DNA from: Lonicera japonica
Lineage: Eukaryota > Streptophyta > Magnoliopsida > Dipsacales > Caprifoliaceae
Direction: 5' to 3'
DNA length: 64,000 nucleotides
NCBI GenBank assembly: GCA_021464415.1
Contig: CM038469.1
Coordinates: 14,486,501 to 14,550,500, forward strand
Shown here piece by piece: positions 59,313-64,000 of the stretch (the first letter of the stretch is position 1; every line of letters starts with the position of its first letter). The notes below the pieces were generated by a model. That model was given only the letters and a program-made list of their open reading frames with translations. It was not told the origin of the DNA and did no database searches. Position numbers and translations under genes: made by a program.

Positions 59313-61172
59313 ATCAATCCCGTACAACTATATACATGTAGCATCACAGTACACAGGTGGCCATTCGCAACAATACCATATATAGAAATAGATATTTAAT
59401 CATACATTAATCGTATTGTTTCATTAATCTCATAGTTAAGTTATAAACGTATTCTACAATCATTTTCCAAATTGTATATACGTACAATTCATCCCCCGCC
59501 ATTTATATGTTTAATAGGTTTATCACTATATAATTAATCAAGTGTCGCGGCCAACCAATTTATCATATGCATCATATCATGTGTCACCTCTAAAGGCCTA
59601 TTGTTACAAGTTTACTCAGGTAGTACGGCCTACGGACTTACTATTATTAAGATAAACATCATGGCAAGTTATATGTGGTATACTATACCCATTAATACCT
59701 CATTATAGCCTTCAAGTCATATAATCTAGCCAATCATTGGTTATATGGATTATCGCTTAGTCGGTATATCTACAGCTCCCTAACCGTAGGCATACTTGCA
59801 ACTAAGGCAACCCAAGTCCTCTAAGGTACTTTTCATGACATTACTAGGGAGTAATGGGACTGCAATATCATCATAGCTAACTACCATGCCCTACACTAGA
59901 TACTAAACCCATTTACCATAGTGTACTGACCTACTCTAAAAATTTGTAATGTAAGTGCGTCTCATAAGGCCTTGCCAAAGTATCTCATTGTACAAATGTA
60001 TATATCTAGGTCCTAGAACTTATAATTCACCATTTATTAAGCCAAAATCTTCCAAAACCTCCAATTTCCCAAATTCCCTAATTTACACGCTTCGCTTCCA
60101 AGTGGGTTCATTAGAAAACTCAACATATACATGTCAATCATGTAAGTCATTGATAAACAATGTTATTAGGGTAATAATTTCTCATTATACATCATTAATT
60201 TAGAATGAATCTAGCCCAATCGCATCTAGTCATCAAAACCTAAGGTTTCATAAGAAAACTCCCATTTGGCCATGTAAATCTTTGATACACAAATAATAAG
60301 TAAGAAAATAGGTTTAGTAGAGTTGTTCCCACCTTATACATGCCGAATCCTCAAGCTATTGCGCGCTAGATCGAGCCGTGGTTGTGTAATCGCAAAACCC
60401 CCAATTTTCGCTCAAAGCCCTAGCAATGGAGTTGGAGATTGGAGAAGAAGGTGAATAGTGATGATTTGGTATTGCTTTAGCGTGTTGAAGATGCGTGGAT
60501 AAGGGCACCTCGAATCCCTCTCAATTTCGTCACTTTTTAGTGTGTTGCTTAAATCCCACGGGTACTGTTCACGCGTAGGGGAGTTGGAGTACTGAACTTT
60601 GGACGATTATAACTTCTTGATCGGAAGTCCAATTAAGGTGATCTTTATGTCCACGAAAAGCTTATTCGGAGCTCTAAAACTTCCTATTAGGAAGTGTCCC
60701 CAAATTCTGGACAAATAATTCCCAGGAATTCGACGAAGTCAGCGCGTTAATGTTACCGAATAAACAACTGATAGCGATTGACCTTTTTCGTGCTCAGTTT
60801 CAACCTATTACAAGTCCGAATTTGCCTTTTTCCAAAGCAGAAAAGTTGTGGATTGCCTAAAAAGATAGGGTACCTCGTGAACGAAAACTCAATCTGACAA
60901 AGAACGAAGGAGTTACGCTTCCTCCAAGTTAGCCCAAAATCACTAAGTCGGGTAAATTAAAAACTTGAAATTTACATCCCGATTTTGACTCGAATCACCC
61001 GAAATGACTTACTGACATTCTATCAAGCTTAAATACACTAATATGACTTATCGGAAGTCTCCAAACCCTGTCGCTCCTTTTAGAACAGTATTTCACTATT
61101 CGGAGCTCGAAATCGCTTTACTCGCGATTTTTGAAAGCACTAAGCTTTGTGATTTAGGAACGGGGTGTTACA
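57976..61172 (-). repeat. G-type LTR, inverted, left end missing (G7 middle)
   Basis: It reads as the reverse orientation: ATGAGGAGTTCGTTTAA near 57993 corresponds to ATGTGGAGTTTGTTCA of G1, AATGAGCCAAATCCGGACTC lies near 58315, and it ends CGGGGTGTTACA. About the first 130 bp of a full copy are absent. The interior has the TATATG array and no protein-coding sequence. Confidence 0.6.
59248..59316 (+). repeat. TGTATA hexamer array followed by AT repeat
   Basis: About eight copies of a 6-bp unit (GTATAT) are followed by an AT dinucleotide run. Confidence 0.95.
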
Positions 61173-61239
61173 AGTTGTGGGTAGGAGCTCCAACTGATTT
61201 AGGGTTGGATCCTTATGAGATATTAGGGTTATAGCCATA

Positions 61240-62233
61240 GAAAGTGCGATTATAGCCACCTATTTATATTATTGTATCAATGTATCTGCCTTTCACAGAT
61301 GAGTAGCCGTAATCCTGGGTTTAGTAGCTTCCTTGGTTTGCAAATTAGTTCGTGTGGCTCTATCGACTGGATTGTGTATCTCGAGAAGTAGTAGCCTTGT
61401 ACTTAGGCGAAAGACCCTAAGGTAGTTTCGTCCTTGGAGGAACTTCCTTGTATGGGTGTTCTTCTTGTTAACTATTTGGAGCGTAATCCCTGGAAAAATG
61501 TCTTGCTTGGGTTTAAATCCAAATGAATTATAAGTTAAGACCTAGTCCTTGGGGGGTTCGCTCACTTTGAGGAGACAAGATCAGTTTGTTTGGGGTCCTT
61601 CGGGAATCAATGCTATAAGCATAGTCGATCGCGGGGTGTAAGCTTAAGGCTTTATACTAGAGATATAAACTTCACATATGATATTATTGTTAACCTATGT
61701 GATGTTGGTGGATTAGTGTGGCCTCTTGAGGTATATGGCCAGATTGCACAACATACATAAAGAACTAATGATTAAAATGGCTATACAAAACAAGAGAACT
61801 TAGAGTTAATTATTAATGAGTTGATAACGTGGCTCGATTCCATAATGTACTAATATTCATATTAAAATACTAAATTATGTGCCTTATGGATGTGAATTAT
61901 TATTGTAGATAATAACTTGATGACATGCCAATATCTAAGTTATAATACTTAATGAGAAGTCTTGTTGCCATGTACGAGTTGAAAAATTTCTTAATGAATC
62001 ATAATTAAATAGAAAGTAATAATTGCCAAAACATAACGAACCTCGGGAAACTAATGATCTTAATTACATGAAACACATTAATTAGGCTACCTTGTTAAAC
62101 CATGAGTTTCGTGGATACAAGTCATAGGCAAGCCGAAAAGGTAGGATTAATATAGTTTATTCAGGTAGCTTCCAAATACTAGGATGGGTATTCTAGTGGT
62201 TAGGTTTGACATGCTATGTGTGCCTTGCATTGC

Positions 62234-62264
<31 letters not shown>

Positions 62265-62735
62265 TGAGCATTACTAATATCTAAAGTCTTATTTTTGTAT
62301 AAGATGCACACGCATGTTCCTTCAAATGTGTATTTTTTTATGTAAAACTTATACTAGTTCCCACTGAGCCCTGTTTTAACTCACTCCCATTTTCTAACAT
62401 ATTTGTAAGAAGGACATCAGGGTGGCACATTTTCTCATTATCTTAATTGCCTCTGAAATATCGCAGACCTCATGCAAGTCCTCGACATCGAAGGACTTCG
62501 TTTTAAATTTGTTATGTACTCTTTGTAATATGATTGTAAAGAATTTAATAACTATTTTGGGACCTCATTGGAGGATTGTAGATATTTGATGTATCAATAT
62601 TTTATTCTATGAATGGACCCCTCAAATGTGTGGAGATGGAATTTTTAGTTATAGAGTAAATGTTTTATATTATACTGGATTTTATACTCCACATTATGAG
62701 AATCCTGATAGGAGCCCGCCGCCGCTATGGTTTGA
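61240..62735 (+). repeat. 3' part of a G-type LTR, plus orientation (G7 right)
   Basis: CCCACTGAGCCCTGTTTTAA then CTCACTCCCATTTTC near 62360, and ACCTCATTGGAGGATTGTAG near 62560, are the forward counterparts of G1 and G4 sequence. The expected GTTACA end is missing. An AT run lies at 62239-62264. Confidence 0.5.
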
Positions 62736-63377
62736 AACGGTTATCAAGTCGCCAATACATTTTTGAAAAAACGGACAAAGGTGTACTTTTGTACCGTTTG
62801 GGGTACAACACAGTCTGCGTAACTAGATTAGGTTCGGAAAATATGTTACAATGCAATAAGGTGTTAGGCATCCGCGTTGCCTTTTCGACTTCTAAATGGA
62901 CATACTCGTTTTCATTTTTATGCTATTTTATATCGTTTTAAGGCCTTAAGGTGCCCGTGCAATCGTTTTATTAACATGTTGGGGTTATGGCATGAATTTC
63001 GAGGCAGACTTGTGCAAAAACAACAAATGACTGATTGGGCATCCCTAGAAGACCGATCAGTCTTTCAAGAGCAATGTATTATTTTCGGTATTTAGTAGTC
63101 CAAAATCAAAATATGCAATATGTAAAGTACTGGTCCAATTTCGGATTTATTAACAAGTATGCAATATACAATATTTATAGATATAGAAATGTCCATAGTA
63201 GTTTATATACACATGGAGGTAATCAATAAACTAAAGACCGATTTAAAGAGATTAATAAAATACCGTATTTTCAAAGACAAAGCTATTTTGTTTTGATTGA
63301 TATTGAGAATGTATTACAAACAAGTCTAAGAATTTCGAATACAACATGTCCCTATCTTTAGATCTAGTTCCTATCTA
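62736..63377 (+). other. Non-coding, possible retroelement fragment
   Basis: The phrases ATCAAGTCGCCAATACA and AAGGTGTTAGGCATCC resemble sequence common near gypsy LTRs in plants, but no boundary or protein was found. Confidence 0.3.
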
Positions 63378-64000
63378 TTAGTCGGAAATCAACCCTAGAG
63401 GGGGTGAATAGGGTTTTTAAAACTTAATGCAGAATTAAAAAGTTTTCTAAAAATGTTTAAGCAATACAACTAAGCTAAACAAATATATCAAAGAAAACAA
63501 GCAAGTCAATCAAACAAATCCAAGATCAAACAATGATATAATAAAAAAATAAATAGCTTGAGTTAGAAAGATTAAACCGATTGAAGTGCAAGATGTTTTG
63601 TTCTCGCGGTTCGGTTATATAAACCATACGTCCGTGCTTGGATAGTGCCCCTAAGAATTTTCACTAAAATCGATTTTTTTTCGGGTGAAAATCAAACCGT
63701 TACAAGTGTTGTGTCTCACTACACTCCACAAGTATTGCTCTACCACAATACTCACACAAGAAACACTATTGCTAACTTGTGAGTTTTACCTCTCACAACA
63801 CTTAACAAGAATTTACCTTCTTGTTACCCTATGAGATTAACCTATCACAAATGAATATTCTTAATTGTTTGGTGATTCACACCAATGAACAATAACTCTC
63901 TCAAGTGTTTAATAGATACAATTTGAAGCTCACACTAGAATTATCTTGTTTGATCAAGATTTATAACTCAATTAATGAATGATTGAACAAAATGTGTTCT
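63378..64000 (+). mobile_element. LTR of family L (L3), cut by window end
   Basis: CCCTAGAGGGGGTGAATAGG at about 63392, followed by the GTTTTGTTCTCGCGGTTCGG region, matches the start of L1 (25847) and the reverse of L2. The right end lies outside the window, so it could be a solo LTR or a full element. Confidence 0.7.

Noticed and set aside
58951..59385. ORF of 144 codons with a YVYVYV run
   Set aside because: The run comes from the TATATG microsatellite. The rest is LTR sequence with no domain.
57391..61177. A single solo LTR with a target duplication
   Set aside because: The flanks TTGAG and AGTTG do not match, and the inside changes orientation near 57975, so it is a mosaic.

Overview
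This is nuclear DNA of a flowering plant, probably a eudicot. The window is AT-rich and dominated by transposable elements. It holds Ty1/copia and Ty3/gypsy LTR retrotransposons, many solo LTRs with 5-bp target-site duplications (TSDs), a PIF/Harbinger transposon, hAT- and Tourist-type MITEs, a Cassandra TRIM element carrying 5S rRNA sequence, and minisatellites. I found no intact host gene and no tRNA or free rRNA gene. Every long coding stretch is a decayed transposon protein. A few short exon-like pieces (17952-18011, 32390-32982, about 36399-38646) may be remains of one host gene.

Layout. 1-3497 is one arm of a large unclassified repeat. Its inverted partner lies at 21570-32389, where it is broken by two later insertions whose empty sites survive in the first arm. 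3847-8041 is a PIF/Harbinger element, with transposase and Myb/SANT-like genes both on the minus strand, broken by a solo LTR at 6542-7406. 8042-14113 is copia element A, with a tandemly doubled 5' LTR and no 3' LTR. It is fused in frame to a 3' fragment of a second copia family, B (14114-16055). A gypsy-type LTR piece and a solo LTR (16474-17832) follow. 18603-19348 is a hAT MITE with an 8-bp TSD. 20099-21557 holds three tandem-repeat blocks.

22792-29471 is a three-deep nest (S > G1 > L1) inside the second repeat arm. 33350-38522 carries two solo LTRs (G2, G3). G2 is split by a complete Cassandra element (34907-35666), and its related copy G6 (53484-55708) preserves the empty site.

38752-41317 is a gypsy-type LTR entered by copia B. 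41318-51876 is a 10.5-kb head-to-head (palindromic) arrangement of B, with a Tourist MITE in its reverse half. 53330-57390 is a minus-strand Ty3/gypsy pol remnant (Tat-like RNase H and integrase) interrupted by G6. 57391-62735 is a mosaic of G-type LTR pieces in both orientations. The window ends in the L-family LTR at 63378.

G denotes a set of related LTRs with TGTAAC...GTTACA-like ends, L those starting near a CTAGAGGGGGTGAATAGG-type motif, and R and S two further families. The names are mine. Lineage assignments rest on translated motifs or LTR ends read by eye. All coordinates and counts were read without alignment software.
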